From NCBI RefSeq assembly GCF_026342035.1, contig NZ_JAPENM010000003.1, positions 124,001 to 188,000 of the forward strand: DNA of 64,000 nt, read 5' to 3'. This DNA comes from Aldersonia sp. NBC_00410. Lineage in GTDB: Bacteria > Actinomycetota > Actinomycetes > Mycobacteriales > Mycobacteriaceae. Within the stretch, counting starts at the first letter, position 1. Every line of letters begins with the position of its first letter. The notes under the pieces are model-generated. The model ran no database searches. It saw nothing but the letters and a program-made list of their open reading frames with translations, and was not told where the DNA came from. Both the position numbers and the translations under genes were made by a program. Shown in pieces: positions 33,801 to 41,323 of the stretch.

Positions 33801-35176
33801 GCGCCGCGCGGTGCCAGCCGACCGGTCCATGCGACGGCGGTCGCGAGGGTGAGCGCAACCAGGATCAGCCCGGTCACGGCGACCATCGGGTTGTGCTCGG
33901 GGTGCGCGAACGCCCGTCGCCACAGCGGGCCCGGCACCGAACCGGGCAGCGGAACGCGAGTGAGCAGATGCGCGAGTCCGAGTACGAGCGGCAACCGGAT
34001 CAGCGGCTCGAGCTTGTGCACGTTGCGCAGCGGGGCGCCACCGGAGTCCAGGAACATGCGCACCGTTTCGGCGATCGGCGAGGACAGCTCGCCGACATAG
34101 CCCGCGGTGATTCCGGCCAGGCCGACGAACAGGATCAGCGCCAGCCGGCCACGCGCCGGGTTCGACCGCAATGCCAGCCCGGCCATGCCCGCCGCGGCGA
34201 CGACACCGGTCGCGATCACTGCACCGGACTGGGTGACCAGCAGTGCGCCCGCCACCCGCTCCGGCGAGACGAACGGGGTCCAACTCGTGGTGCCGCGCAG
34301 CACTTCGCCCAGCGAAGTCCACTGCGTGGTGATTCCGGCCGACTCGATGAAGTCGAGGAACGGTGGACTGACCCTGCCGAGCAGCAGCAGCGGCACGATC
34401 CACCACAGCGTGGCGAGCAGCAGTGCGGGAATCCACCATGCGGTGAACCGCCACCAGCGCCGGTTCGGGTGCATCGAAAGCAACCACAGCACCGCGGGCG
34501 CCACCGCGAACACGGTCGCGACCGCGTTGACCGCGCCCATCAGCGCGACCGCGACCGCCGACTGGGCGGCGAGCACCCGCAGCTTGCGCGGGTTGGCGCC
34601 GGGGTTGTCGGCGAGCGCGCGCACCACCGGCAGCAACACCCAGGGGGCGAGCATCATCGGCAGCGTCTCGGAGGAGATCGAGCCGAGTGTGGTCAGCACG
34701 CGGGGGGAGAGGGCGAACGCGATCGCGGCGATGACGCGGGAGCTGCGGTTGCCGATGCCCAGCGCCTCCGCGAGCCGCACGATGCCCCAGAATCCGGCGA
34801 GCAGGAGCAGCGCCCACCACACCCGCTGGGTGATCCACGGTGGGATCGAGAGCAGCTGACCGAGCGCGAAGAACGAGCCGTGCGGGAAGAAGTAGCCGTA
34901 GGCCTGGTTCTGCACCTGGCCGAGCGGGGCCTGGCTGTTCCACAGATGCGCGGCGCGGCCGAGGAAGCCCAACGGGTCCTCGGTGAGATCGAACTTGGTG
35001 TCGGCGACGATCTTGCCCGGCGACTGCAGGAAGGCCAGCACGAGCGCGACGAGGGCCGCGACGAAGAACCACCGTCGGCCGAGTGGTTCGACCGACGGTG
35101 GCGGTGTAAGAGACGCTGTCAGCGAGGAATGGCTCTGCTCTTCAGGAGCACGCGATTCAGCGGCTGCCGTACTCAA
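30761..35176 (-). CDS. aftD: AftD-type arabinofuranosyltransferase (DUF3367, GT-C)
   Basis: A 1471-residue membrane glycosyltransferase. The N-terminal GT-C core has ~11 helices in the first 450 residues. The first periplasmic loop carries DTKFDLTEDPLGFLGRAAHL (acidic catalytic/metal residues), and the conserved SPIAETVRMFLDSGGAPLRN leads to LVLGLAHLLTRVPLP. A very large periplasmic part follows, with discoidin-like carbohydrate-binding segments (DDDTAWFSNALESAVGQWMQ near 770; DGDPRTTWTASQE near 1015). Helices return at the end (~1330-1450). AftD adds branching alpha-1,3-arabinofuranose to arabinogalactan and lipoarabinomannan using decaprenyl-phospho-arabinose (known for mycobacteria). The start is TTG 35176: no ATG or GTG occurs before the first helix. 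It overlaps the DUF2613 gene by 20 bp. Confidence 0.9.
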   Translation of the reverse strand: MSTAAAESRAPEEQSHSSLTASLTPPPSVEPLGRRWFFVAALVALVLAFLQSPGKIVADTKFDLTEDPLGFLGRAAHLWNSQAPLGQVQNQAYGYFFPHGSFFALGQLLSIPPWITQRVWWALLLLAGFWGIVRLAEALGIGNRSSRVIAAIAFALSPRVLTTLGSISSETLPMMLAPWVLLPVVRALADNPGANPRKLRVLAAQSAVAVALMGAVNAVATVFAVAPAVLWLLSMHPNRRWWRFTAWWIPALLLATLWWIVPLLLLGRVSPPFLDFIESAGITTQWTSLGEVLRGTTSWTPFVSPERVAGALLVTQSGAVIATGVVAAAGMAGLALRSNPARGRLALILFVGLAGITAGYVGELSSPIAETVRMFLDSGGAPLRNVHKLEPLIRLPLVLGLAHLLTRVPLPGSVPGPLWRRAFAHPEHNPMVAVTGLILVALTLATAVAWTGRLAPRGAYDAVPDHWHEAADWLGTHATTDASEHTDSSALADRALVVPGAPFAIQVWGMTRDEPLQALADTPWAVRDAVPLTPPGAIRAMDSVQRLIADGHPSAGLGGTLRGQGIGYVVVRNDLDPDTSRSTRPVLVHQALEGSPGLTKVAEFGDEIGPRKVEGLTVDGDLQPGYPAIEIYRVEPLSPGGSSEPYLTDAAALPVVAGGPEALLRRNSSGAAGPVLLAADAERAGLPVDTVTVTDTPVDRETDFGQVDNHSSAIRTAGDPRRTRNRVPDYPVDGTQPVRGEWSGAAVTTSSSAADATQLGGSAPGSGAPAAVDGDDDTAWFSNALESAVGQWMQLDLDHPIRGGLLHLTVSPAAIGAPVKWVEVQTARGSTAARIGEPGTPLTIALPPGETSWVRIVATQTEDGSVGFQFGISEVSLDDYSAPDTPVPVEIRHRTVLPPTPPGADVRGWDLGQELPGRTGCVDAPDRVRCSNALTVPPEQPNTFQRTLSVPAAATVAPSLTVRSRPGPELDALLLEPGRPVAHGKSDSADPRGSALAATDGDPRTTWTASQETIREPAGPKPTLTIDLPGPQLVTGLQIASSLGALPAAPTSVAVNLGDGPQVREVGNGTQVREVGNGTQVREVGDEPIALHPRVTDRVELSIQSWDRAFDLAGIGFLQPMPPGLAEVAILGADGQPIGGGSDPDRLITVDCADGPELSVGGQPIQTSVTATAEQLRSGATLFAQPCAADGTAPLPVGQQDVTVRPGGAFFVDALRLDDVTAPPVTVATTTPVGESITEWTESHRSIDVTANPNERVLVVPESTNPGWHARTSDGTELTPIVVNGWQQGWIVPAGTSGPISLDYPLDRWYRIGIFGGLALLLVLFTLALWRRKAGTSPSAAPHPWRSTLLAAAGVLATATVIAGPVGTAVAATGLAGAALALRRWGARVTALGLAAVAGGGTIAATALLSRGPWRSADGYLGHSLWVQLPALLAVVAVGVAALPLTPRFARLLRRRSHSRSARRTGSSTSE
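31926..31993 (-). repeat. 27-bp tandem repeat inside aftD
   Basis: 31926-31952 and 31953-31979 are identical 27-mers (plus strand starts ACTTCGCGCACCTG), and a third partial copy runs to 31993. They encode REVGNGTQV twice and REVGD once within a discoidin-like domain. Perfect identity indicates recent slippage or expansion. Confidence 0.9.
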
Positions 35177-35327
35177 CCTGGTTGAGCAGCGAGGAACCCG
35201 CGTTGCCGCTGCGATCGACGTCGGGACGCGAATTCTGTTCCGCCGCGGACGTCACGCCGATGATGACGCCGACACCGAGGACAGCGCCGACGAGGGCGCT
35301 GACGAGCCCGGGGACCAGAAAGTTCAT
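35157..35327 (-). CDS. DUF2613 small membrane/secreted peptide (Rv0236A-like)
   Basis: A 56-residue protein: a hydrophobic N-terminal segment (FLVPGLVSALVGAVLGVGVI, about 3-25), then a short polar tail (AAEQNSRPDVDRSGNAGSS) ending VEYGSR. This is DUF2613, represented by Rv0236A immediately upstream of aftD in M. tuberculosis. AAGGAG eight bases before ATG 35327 is a strong ribosome site. It overlaps the aftD start by 20 bp, so it probably drives aftD translation, which otherwise has a weak TTG start. The role is unknown; a small partner of AftD is plausible. Confidence 0.8.
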   Translation of the reverse strand: MNFLVPGLVSALVGAVLGVGVIIGVTSAAEQNSRPDVDRSGNAGSSLLNQVEYGSR

Positions 35328-35361
35328 CGCGGAGGCTCCTTCGACGTGCGAGTTGTCCGGG

Positions 35362-36441
35362 TCAAGGTATCACCAGGGCCGCGGCACCAAGCGCACCGAG
35401 CAGGGTGCGCAACTTCGATGTCGTCTCGTCGAGCTCGGCCTGCGGGTCGGATCCGATCACGATCCCGCCGCCCGCCCACGCCGTCGCCGAACGCCCGTCA
35501 CCAGCCAATTCGGCACACCGGATGGCGACGATCCACTCGCCGTCGCCGCGTTCGTCGCACCACCCGACGGTGCCGCCGTAGAACCCGCGCTCCTCCTCGA
35601 GTTCGAGGATCGTCGCCAGCGCGGCGTCGGTCGGTGTGCCGCACACCGCGGGCGTGGGGTGTAGCCGGATCGCCAGGTCGAGCGCGGTGGTCGCCGGGTC
35701 GCGCAGCACGCCGTGGACGGGCGTGGCGAGATGCCACACCTCGGGGGTGCCGACGAGTTCCGGTGTGGCGGGGATGTCCAGCTCGGTGCACAGCGGTGCG
35801 AGCCGCTCGCGGATCCACTCGATGACGAAGGCGTGTTCGGCGAGGTTCTTCGCCGAGCCGAGCAGTTCCTCTGCGGTGGCGCGGTCGGTGGCCGGGTTGG
35901 CGTGTCGCGGCGCGGTTCCGGCCATCGGGCGCAGCGAAACGGAGGCGCCGCGGCGGGCGACGAGCAGTTCCGGGCTCGCGCCGACGAGCGTCGTGGCCGG
36001 CAGGTTCACCGCGAAGCCGTTCGCCGTCGGGTGGGTGGCGAGCAGGTGCGCGAGCAGCAGCGCCGGATCGATCGGGGCATCGGCGACGAGCTGTACCGAG
36101 CGGGCGGCGACCACCTTGCGCAGGTCGTCGGCTTCCAGCAGTTCGAGCAGCTTGCGCACCCGCGCGATGTGTTCGGCGCGGCTCGGCGTCTCGTGGGCCA
36201 CGCGCGCGGCGGGCAGGGCGGGCAACGGATCGGCGAGAACCGGGCCGGGGCCGCGCGTCCAGGTCTGCGGGACGGTGAACGCGGCGGGCCGCGCCGGATC
36301 GAACGGCAGGGCACCGACGAGCAGCGGCACCGCGCCACTGCGAATCGCGGTGGCGGCGGTGTCCGCGTCGGTGAATCGCGTGCGGGTGCCGCTGGTGCGC
36401 AGCAGCGTGCCCGCGCGGGCGAACAGGAAACCGTCCATCAC
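35362..36441 (-). CDS. Isochorismate synthase (EntC/DhbC type)
   Basis: A 359-residue chorismate-utilising enzyme converting chorismate to isochorismate. Visible are the base lysine in DDLRKVVAARSVQL (about 105-118), LRPMAGTAPRH, AIRLHPTPAVCGTPTDAALA (about 270; the HPTPxxCG form is that of siderophore EntC/DhbC enzymes), ERGFYGGTVGWCDERGDGEW, and the Mg-site GGGIVIGSDPQAELDETTSK. It could supply salicylate-type siderophores or menaquinone; no other genes of either pathway are nearby. The start is GTG 36441, since TATCGT lies six bases upstream (leaderless); the next codon is ATG, an alternative. It follows the stress-protein gene by 16 bp. Confidence 0.9.
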   Translation of the reverse strand: MMDGFLFARAGTLLRTSGTRTRFTDADTAATAIRSGAVPLLVGALPFDPARPAAFTVPQTWTRGPGPVLADPLPALPAARVAHETPSRAEHIARVRKLLELLEADDLRKVVAARSVQLVADAPIDPALLLAHLLATHPTANGFAVNLPATTLVGASPELLVARRGASVSLRPMAGTAPRHANPATDRATAEELLGSAKNLAEHAFVIEWIRERLAPLCTELDIPATPELVGTPEVWHLATPVHGVLRDPATTALDLAIRLHPTPAVCGTPTDAALATILELEEERGFYGGTVGWCDERGDGEWIVAIRCAELAGDGRSATAWAGGGIVIGSDPQAELDETTSKLRTLLGALGAAALVIP

Positions 36442-36447
36442 GGACCG

Positions 36448-36453
36448 ACGATA
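36448..36453 (-). promoter_or_regulatory. -10 box, probable leaderless start of isochorismate synthase
   Basis: On the minus strand TATCGT is followed by six bases and GTG 36441. No Shine-Dalgarno is present. It sits in the 16-bp gap after the stress-protein stop. Confidence 0.4.
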
Positions 36454-36457
36454 TCGA

Positions 36458-36946
36458 TCAGCCGGGCTGTGTGGCCTTCGCTGTGATCGGTGGCACCAGG
36501 AAGACCGGGCGGTGGCAGTGCTTGAGCACCGCGTCGGCGACGCTGCTGTGCAGCAGCGCCCGGATGCCGGTGGAGCCGCGGGTGCCGGCGACGATCAGAT
36601 CGACGTCGAGTTCGTCGGCGCATTCCACGATGGTGGTCCAGATCGTGGAGGTGCACTCGGCGGTGCGTGGTTCGGCGTTGAGCCCGGCGGCCTTGGCCAG
36701 CTGCAGGCCTTCGTCGTTGATCGCGCGGGCATCGGTGTAGGCGATGTCGTCGATGTCCTCGTCGGGCACCCAGTCCGGCTGCATCACCCCGGAGAGCCCG
36801 GACATCCGTGCGGCCTGGCGAACCATTGGTTCCCACGCCGTCAACACGACAGCCTTGTTCGCGGCCAGGAATCTGCCCGCGTATTCGATGGCCCGCTTCG
36901 CATGGTCGGAACCGTCGTAGGCGATGAGCATCACATCGCAGGGCAT
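36458..36946 (-). CDS. Universal stress protein (UspA family)
   Basis: A 162-residue single-domain USP. The start CDVMLIAYDGSDHAKRAIEYAG has the conserved aspartate and the D-G-S motif. The C-terminal nucleotide region is DLIVAGTRGSTGIRALLHSS then VADAVLKHCHRPVFLVPP. The ATP-type G-2x-G-9x-G-S pattern is only partly kept (G-T-R-G present; the later G replaced by H), so ATP binding is uncertain. AGGAGG six bases before ATG 36946 is a strong ribosome site. It is divergent from lpqI by 74 bp. Confidence 0.9.
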   Translation of the reverse strand: MPCDVMLIAYDGSDHAKRAIEYAGRFLAANKAVVLTAWEPMVRQAARMSGLSGVMQPDWVPDEDIDDIAYTDARAINDEGLQLAKAAGLNAEPRTAECTSTIWTTIVECADELDVDLIVAGTRGSTGIRALLHSSVADAVLKHCHRPVFLVPPITAKATQPG

Positions 36947-37008
36947 CGCGAACCTCCTGGGTTCTCGCCGCCTGGTCGGTTGGCATCGAGCCTACCCGCG
37001 GGCAGGTA

Positions 37009-37012
37009 GCGT
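37009..37012 (+). promoter_or_regulatory. -10 region (TAGCGT) just before lpqI
   Basis: TAGCGT ends eight bases before ATG 37021 (box at about 37007-37012), and no Shine-Dalgarno is present. This fits a leaderless or one-base-leader transcript. Confidence 0.3.
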
Positions 37013-37020
37013 CGTCGGTT

Positions 37021-38205
37021 ATGCGGTGGGTGGGTTTTGGTGTCGTCGTGGCGCTGGCGACCGTGATGACGGCGTGCTCGGGATCCTCGACGGTGGCGAC
37101 GTCCACACCGGTGACGCCAGCGCCGTCGGCTGGTCCGGCCGAGACGACGGCGAGTGCCGAGCCGTCGTTGCCGGCGACCCAGGCGGCCGCGGCCGATCCC
37201 TGTGGCCAGGCGTTTCTCGCCCGGTTGACTCCGCGTCAGAAATTGGGCCAGCTGCTCACCGTCGGAGTCACCGGCACCGCGGATGCGGTGAGCGTCGTGC
37301 GCGACAGCCAGGTCGGCGGGATCTTCATCGGCGGCTGGACGGATCAGTCGTTGCTCACCGCCGGCGGAGTGGGGCAGGTGCAGGGCGCCGCCAACATCCC
37401 GGTGATGGTCACCATCGACGAGGAGGGCGGCCGGGTCTCGCGGGTCGCGAATCTGATCGGTTCGGCCCCCGCGGCGCGTGAGTTGCCCGACGCCATGTCG
37501 CCGCAGCAGGTGCGCGAGTTCACCGCCGAACGGGCTCGGAAGATGAAGGAACTCGGCATCACCGTCGACTTCGCACCGGATGTGGACGTGAGCAGTCAGC
37601 CCGATGATTCGGTGATCGGTGACCGGTCGTATTCGGACGACCCCAACGTGGTGACGCAGTACGGCGACGCGGTGATCCAGGGTCTGCACGACGGCGGGCT
37701 CGGCGCGGTGATCAAGCATTTCCCCGGGCACGGTTCCGGCTCGGGGGATTCGCACACCGGCGCGGTGAGCACGCCGCCGCTCGATCAGTTGCAGACCACG
37801 GATCTGGTGCCGTTCCGCAATCTGGTCGGTTCCGGCGCGGGTGTGATGGTCGGTCACCTCGATGTGCCCGGTCTGACCGCGCCCGGGGTCCCCGCGAGCA
37901 TCTCGCCCGCGGCGATGAACCTGCTCCGCACCGGTGCGGACTACAACGCGCCACCGTTCGACGGGGTGATCTTCACCGACGACCTCGGCGGGATGGCGGC
38001 GATCACGAGCCGCATGTCGATTCCCGACGCGGTCGAGGCGGCGCTCGAGGCCGGCGCGGACAACGCGCTGTGGATCACCACCGATGAGGTGCCCGCGGTG
38101 CTCGACCGGCTCGACGGCGCGGTCACTCAGGGGCGGCTACCCGAGGCTCGGGTGGATCAGTCCGTGCTGCGGGTGGCGCGGTACAAGGGCGCGCTCACGT
38201 GCTGA
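37021..38205 (+). CDS. lpqI: LpqI-type lipoprotein, GH3 beta-N-acetylglucosaminidase
   Basis: A 394-residue lipoprotein. The signal peptide ends in the lipobox VMTAC (cysteine 19), followed by a Ser/Thr/Pro-rich linker (20-60). The GH3 domain has LTPRQKLGQLLTVGVTG, MVTIDEEGGRVSR (substrate aspartate), the NagZ signature AVIKHFPGHGSGSGDSHTG (catalytic dyad Asp-His, about 230-250) and the nucleophile region FDGVIFTDDLGGMAAI (about 318). The enzyme releases GlcNAc from muropeptides in cell-wall recycling, as described for Rv0237 LpqI. The mature protein should be anchored on the outer face of the plasma membrane. It precedes the TetR gene by 123 bp, as in M. tuberculosis. Confidence 0.92.
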   Translation: MRWVGFGVVVALATVMTACSGSSTVATSTPVTPAPSAGPAETTASAEPSLPATQAAAADPCGQAFLARLTPRQKLGQLLTVGVTGTADAVSVVRDSQVGGIFIGGWTDQSLLTAGGVGQVQGAANIPVMVTIDEEGGRVSRVANLIGSAPAARELPDAMSPQQVREFTAERARKMKELGITVDFAPDVDVSSQPDDSVIGDRSYSDDPNVVTQYGDAVIQGLHDGGLGAVIKHFPGHGSGSGDSHTGAVSTPPLDQLQTTDLVPFRNLVGSGAGVMVGHLDVPGLTAPGVPASISPAAMNLLRTGADYNAPPFDGVIFTDDLGGMAAITSRMSIPDAVEAALEAGADNALWITTDEVPAVLDRLDGAVTQGRLPEARVDQSVLRVARYKGALTC

Positions 38206-38280
38206 TCGACCGGTGTCGCCCGAAGCGGCATTGGGCGCTTATCCATAACCTGTGATACCGATTTCGGGGACGAGCAATCG

Positions 38281-38300
38281 ATCTTACTCTAGAGTAAGAT
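38281..38300. promoter_or_regulatory. Perfect 20-bp palindrome, TetR operator over its own promoter
   Basis: ATCTTACTCTAGAGTAAGAT is a perfect palindrome 28 bp before the TetR start codon. Its right arm contains TAAGAT, a fitting -10 box. The core CTTACTC-nn-GAGTAAG recurs at 41266-41287 between fabG4 and fadA2, which points to this TetR as the common regulator. Confidence 0.75.
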
Positions 38301-38328
38301 TCGCTGGAGCAGCTGTTATGGAGGACGC

Positions 38329-38925
38329 ATGGCCGGTGGAACGAAGCGGTTGCCCCGTGCCGTGCGAGAGCAACAAATGTTGGATGCGGCGGTCGAGATC
38401 TTCTCCCGCAACGGCTTTCACGACGCGTCGATGGACGCCATCGCCGCAGAAGCGAAGATCTCCAAGCCGATGCTGTACCTCTATTACGGCTCCAAGGACG
38501 AACTGTTCGCCGCGTGCATCAATCGCGAGGGCTTGCGGTTTCTCGAGGCGATCACGCCCGCCGGCGATCCCAAGCTGACCCCGCGTGAGCAGGTCCGCGT
38601 CGCGCTGGTCTCGTTCCTGCATTTCGTCGACGAGAACCGGCGGTCCTGGCAGGTGCTGTACCGGCAGGCGATCGCCCAGCAGAGGTTCGTCGCCCAGGTG
38701 GCGAGCGCGCGTGAGCGGATGATCGAGATGACCGCCAAGCTGCTCGAAAACAGCACCAAGAACCCCGATCCGGGCACCAACTTCTCGATCATGGCCGTGG
38801 CGCTGATCGGTGCGGGCGAGGCCGTGGCGGACCGACTGGTCGAAGGAGAGATCGGGGCCGAGGAGGCCGCCGATCTGCTGGAGACCCTGGCCTGGCGCGG
38901 TCTGGCGGGCAAGAAGCGGGACTGA
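38329..38925 (+). CDS. TetR-family regulator (Rv0238-like)
   Basis: A 198-residue TetR repressor. The N-terminal helix-turn-helix is MDAIAAEAKISKPMLYLYYG (about 34-53), preceded by REQQMLDAAVEIFSRNGFHD. The C-terminal ligand/dimer domain is of ordinary length (~60-190). GGAGG at 38320-38324 precedes ATG 38329. It has a perfect palindrome over its own promoter and a near copy between the divergent fabG4-htdX and fadA2 genes. It therefore most likely represses itself and these fatty-acid genes, with an acyl-CoA as the likely inducer (inference). It is convergent with htdX. Confidence 0.9.
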   Translation: MAGGTKRLPRAVREQQMLDAAVEIFSRNGFHDASMDAIAAEAKISKPMLYLYYGSKDELFAACINREGLRFLEAITPAGDPKLTPREQVRVALVSFLHFVDENRRSWQVLYRQAIAQQRFVAQVASARERMIEMTAKLLENSTKNPDPGTNFSIMAVALIGAGEAVADRLVEGEIGAEEAADLLETLAWRGLAGKKRD

Positions 38926-38933
38926 GCACGCCA

Positions 38934-38964
38934 CGGGCGGCAGAGAGGAATCGGTCGCCGCCCG
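38934..38964. terminator. Hairpin between convergent TetR and htdX genes
   Basis: CGGGCGGC (38934-38941) pairs with GCCGCCCG (38957-38964) across a 15-bp loop in the 51-bp gap between the two stop codons. It could serve both strands. No T-run. Confidence 0.4.
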
Positions 38965-38976
38965 CGGCGTTAGCGC

Positions 38977-39846
38977 TCAGCTCAGCGTGGCCGTGAGGTG
39001 CGGGTAGCCCTTCTTCGGGTGCTTGAGCGACAGATCCCAGCCCTGGCCGGTGCGGTCCGCGTAGGCGTTGACGGTAGACGGCAGCAGCACCGGTTTCCCG
39101 AACTTCACCTGGTAGGTGGCCGCGTCCGGAATCCGGCCCTCGACCAGGCCGAGGATCGCCGCAGCACTCCACATGCCGTGCGCGATCGGACGCGGGAATC
39201 CGAAGGCCTTGGCGCCGAGCGTGGAGATGTGGATCGGGTTGCGGTCGCCGGACACCGCGGCGTACTTGCCGATGGTGCGCTGATCCACCCGTATCGTGCG
39301 GGTCGGCGGGGGCGGCACCTCGTCCGGCTTCGGCTCCGGCTTCGGACCGCCGGACAACGACGTCTTCTGCTGATGCAGGAACGTCGTCACCTGCCGCCAC
39401 ACCAGTTCGCGCCCGACGCTGATCTCGCTGATCGCGTCCACGAGCAGCCCCTTCGGGTGTTCGCGCAGGTTCTGCACGTATGCCGCGATGTCGAGCGGCT
39501 CGCTCACCGAGATGGGCCGCCGCTGCTCGATCAGGTTCTCCGCGTGCACCGCACCGACCGCGACGAACGGGAAGTCGCGCGCCACGACCAGTCGCATGAC
39601 GGCCGGGAAGGTGAGCGTGAACGGGTAGGTGAGCGGCAGGGTGTCGCCGAACCGCAGCCCGGTCGCCTTCGCGTAGGCGGCGAGGTTGTCCGGATCGACG
39701 TGCAGCCCGGACAACTCCACCCGGCGGTCCGGGATAGCGTCGCTGCGGTCGGACAGCAGTGGCACCGGCAGCGCACCGAGCACGGCGCGCAGGTACAGAT
39801 CGCGGGTGCGCGGCGTCTCGTCGAGATCGAGTACCTCGGTTGTCAT
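38977..39846 (-). CDS. htdX: (3R)-hydroxyacyl-thioester dehydratase HtdX, MaoC type
   Basis: A 289-residue double-hotdog MaoC-like dehydratase. The N-terminal hotdog (~30-170) is degenerate. The C-terminal one carries the hydratase-2 signature AAVSGDRNPIHISTLGAKAF and then GFPRPIAHGMWSAAAILGLV, with the catalytic Asp and His in GDRNPIH. It is expected to interconvert (3R)-hydroxyacyl and trans-2-enoyl thioesters, partnering FabG4. The stop of fabG4 and this ATG share one base (TGATG), giving coupled translation. A proline/lysine-rich linker (GGPKPEPKPDEVPPPPT) joins the two halves. Same order as Rv0241c-Rv0242c. Confidence 0.9.
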   Translation of the reverse strand: MTTEVLDLDETPRTRDLYLRAVLGALPVPLLSDRSDAIPDRRVELSGLHVDPDNLAAYAKATGLRFGDTLPLTYPFTLTFPAVMRLVVARDFPFVAVGAVHAENLIEQRRPISVSEPLDIAAYVQNLREHPKGLLVDAISEISVGRELVWRQVTTFLHQQKTSLSGGPKPEPKPDEVPPPPTRTIRVDQRTIGKYAAVSGDRNPIHISTLGAKAFGFPRPIAHGMWSAAAILGLVEGRIPDAATYQVKFGKPVLLPSTVNAYADRTGQGWDLSLKHPKKGYPHLTATLS

Positions 39847-41192
39847 CAGGCCCCCAGCAGACTCTGGCCGCACACCCGCAGCACCTGTCCGGTGACCGCG
39901 TTCGAAGCCGGGCCGGCGAAGTAGGCGACGGTCTCCGCGACGTCGACGGTCTGCCCGCCCTGCAGCAGCGAGCTCATCCGGCGGCCGGCCTCACGGGTGG
40001 CGAACGGGATGGCGGCCGTCATCGCGGTCTCGATGAAACCGGGGGCGACCGCGTTGACGGTGATGTGCTTGTCCGCGTAGGCCGCCGCGCTCGCGTGTAC
40101 GAGGCCGATGACACCCGCCTTGGAGGTGCCGTAGTTCGTTTGCCCGCGGTTGCCGGCGATGCCCGCGATGGAGGACACGTCGATCACCCGGCCGCCCTCC
40201 TTGAGCGCGCCCTTGGCGATCAGCGACTCGACGATCTTCCGAGGTGCGATGAGGTTGACGTTCAGCACCGCGTTCCAGCGTGCGTCGTCCATATTCGCGA
40301 GCAGCTTGTCGCGGGTGATGCCGGCGTTGTTGACGATGATGTCCGCGCCGCCGTGCCGCTCGAGCAGGTGTGCGGCGAGCTTTTCCGCGGCGTCGTCCGC
40401 GGTGACGTCGAGGGCCAGCGACGTGCCGCCGACCTTGTTCGCGGTCTCCGACAGCGCCTCCCCGGCAGCCGGAATATCGGCGCAGATGACGTGCGCGCCG
40501 TCCCGGGCGAGCACCTCGGCAATCGTCGCGCCGATACCGCGCGCGGCGCCGGTGACCACTGCGACCTTGCCGTCGAGCGGGCGGTCCCAGTTCTCCGGCG
40601 CGGTCGAATCGTCGCCGCCGACCTGGATCACCTGACCGGAAACGAAGGCGGACTTGGCCGAGAGCAGGAAGCGCAGCGTCGACTCGACTCCGGTCGCGGC
40701 CGGCGTGGCGGTCGCCGAGACGTAGACCAGCTGCACCGTGGTGCCGCGCTTGACCTCCTTGCCGAGGCTACGGGTGAAGCCCTCGAGTGCGCGCTGGGCG
40801 ATGTGCGCGTCGACGCTGCCGGTTTCCTCGGGGGTGGTGCCGAGCACGACGATGCGCGCGCAGGCGGTCAGGCTGCGCATCGCCGGCTGGAAGAATTCGT
40901 ACAGCGCCGCAAGCTCTTCCGCACTCGCGAGGGCGGTCGCGTCGAAGACCAGCGCACCGAACTTGGTGTCGTCGGGTCCGGCGAAGGTGTAGTCCGCGAG
41001 CTGTTCGCGGATCGGCTCGACGAGCCGGCCGGCGCCACCGAGCAGGATCGGGCCGGGAAGCGGCGGCTCACCGGCCTTGTACCGGCGCAGATCCTCCGGT
41101 TTGGGCAGCCCGGCCTTGTCCGCGATGAACGCGCCCGGTGTCGTGGACAGGAATGACGAGTAGAGGTCCGGAGCTCCCTTGCTGGATGCCAC
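39846..41192 (-). CDS. fabG4: FabG4, high-molecular-weight 3-oxoacyl reductase
   Basis: A 448-residue protein with two Rossmann parts. An N-terminal flavodoxin-like domain (~1-190) lacks a cofactor motif. The C-terminal short-chain dehydrogenase begins at [20 protein letters not shown] (about 203), then [15 protein letters not shown] and the catalytic Ser-Tyr-Lys in [20 protein letters not shown]. It reduces 3-oxoacyl-CoA/ACP with NADH (known for Rv0242c). GTG 41192 has AAGG eight bases upstream; the GTG two codons earlier is too close to it. It heads the fabG4-htdX unit and is divergent from fadA2 across the shared operator. Confidence 0.92.
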   Translation of the reverse strand: MASSKGAPDLYSSFLSTTPGAFIADKAGLPKPEDLRRYKAGEPPLPGPILLGGAGRLVEPIREQLADYTFAGPDDTKFGALVFDATALASAEELAALYEFFQPAMRSLTACARIVVLGTTPEETGSVDAHIAQRALEGFTRSLGKEVKRGTTVQLVYVSATATPAATGVESTLRFLLSAKSAFVSGQVIQVGGDDSTAPENWDRPLDGKVAVVTGAARGIGATIAEVLARDGAHVICADIPAAGEALSETANKVGGTSLALDVTADDAAEKLAAHLLERHGGADIIVNNAGITRDKLLANMDDARWNAVLNVNLIAPRKIVESLIAKGALKEGGRVIDVSSIAGIAGNRGQTNYGTSKAGVIGLVHASAAAYADKHITVNAVAPGFIETAMTAAIPFATREAGRRMSSLLQGGQTVDVAETVAYFAGPASNAVTGQVLRVCGQSLLGA

Positions 41193-41265
41193 TTTCACTA
41201 CCTTCTCGGGTCGTCTTGGGGATTGGTCGATTACCGCAGCGTTGACACACGCCGGGTTCGACAAA

Positions 41266-41287
41266 CAACTTACTCTGGAGTAAGTTG
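41266..41287. promoter_or_regulatory. 22-bp palindromic operator between fabG4 and fadA2
   Basis: CAACTTACTC and GAGTAAGTTG are perfect 10-bp arms around TG. Each arm provides a TAAGTT box, one per strand, suiting divergent promoters for fadA2 and fabG4-htdX. It shares the CTTACTC-nn-GAGTAAG core with the palindrome before the TetR gene (38281-38300). Confidence 0.75.
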
Positions 41288-41323
41288 GATGTCGAGCAGA
41301 CCACCTGAGTCAGGGAGATGCGC

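Noticed and set aside
30841-35072. Plus- and minus-frame ORFs overlapping aftD as separate genes
   Set aside because: They are shadow frames of the 1471-residue aftD gene and lack motifs and ribosome sites.
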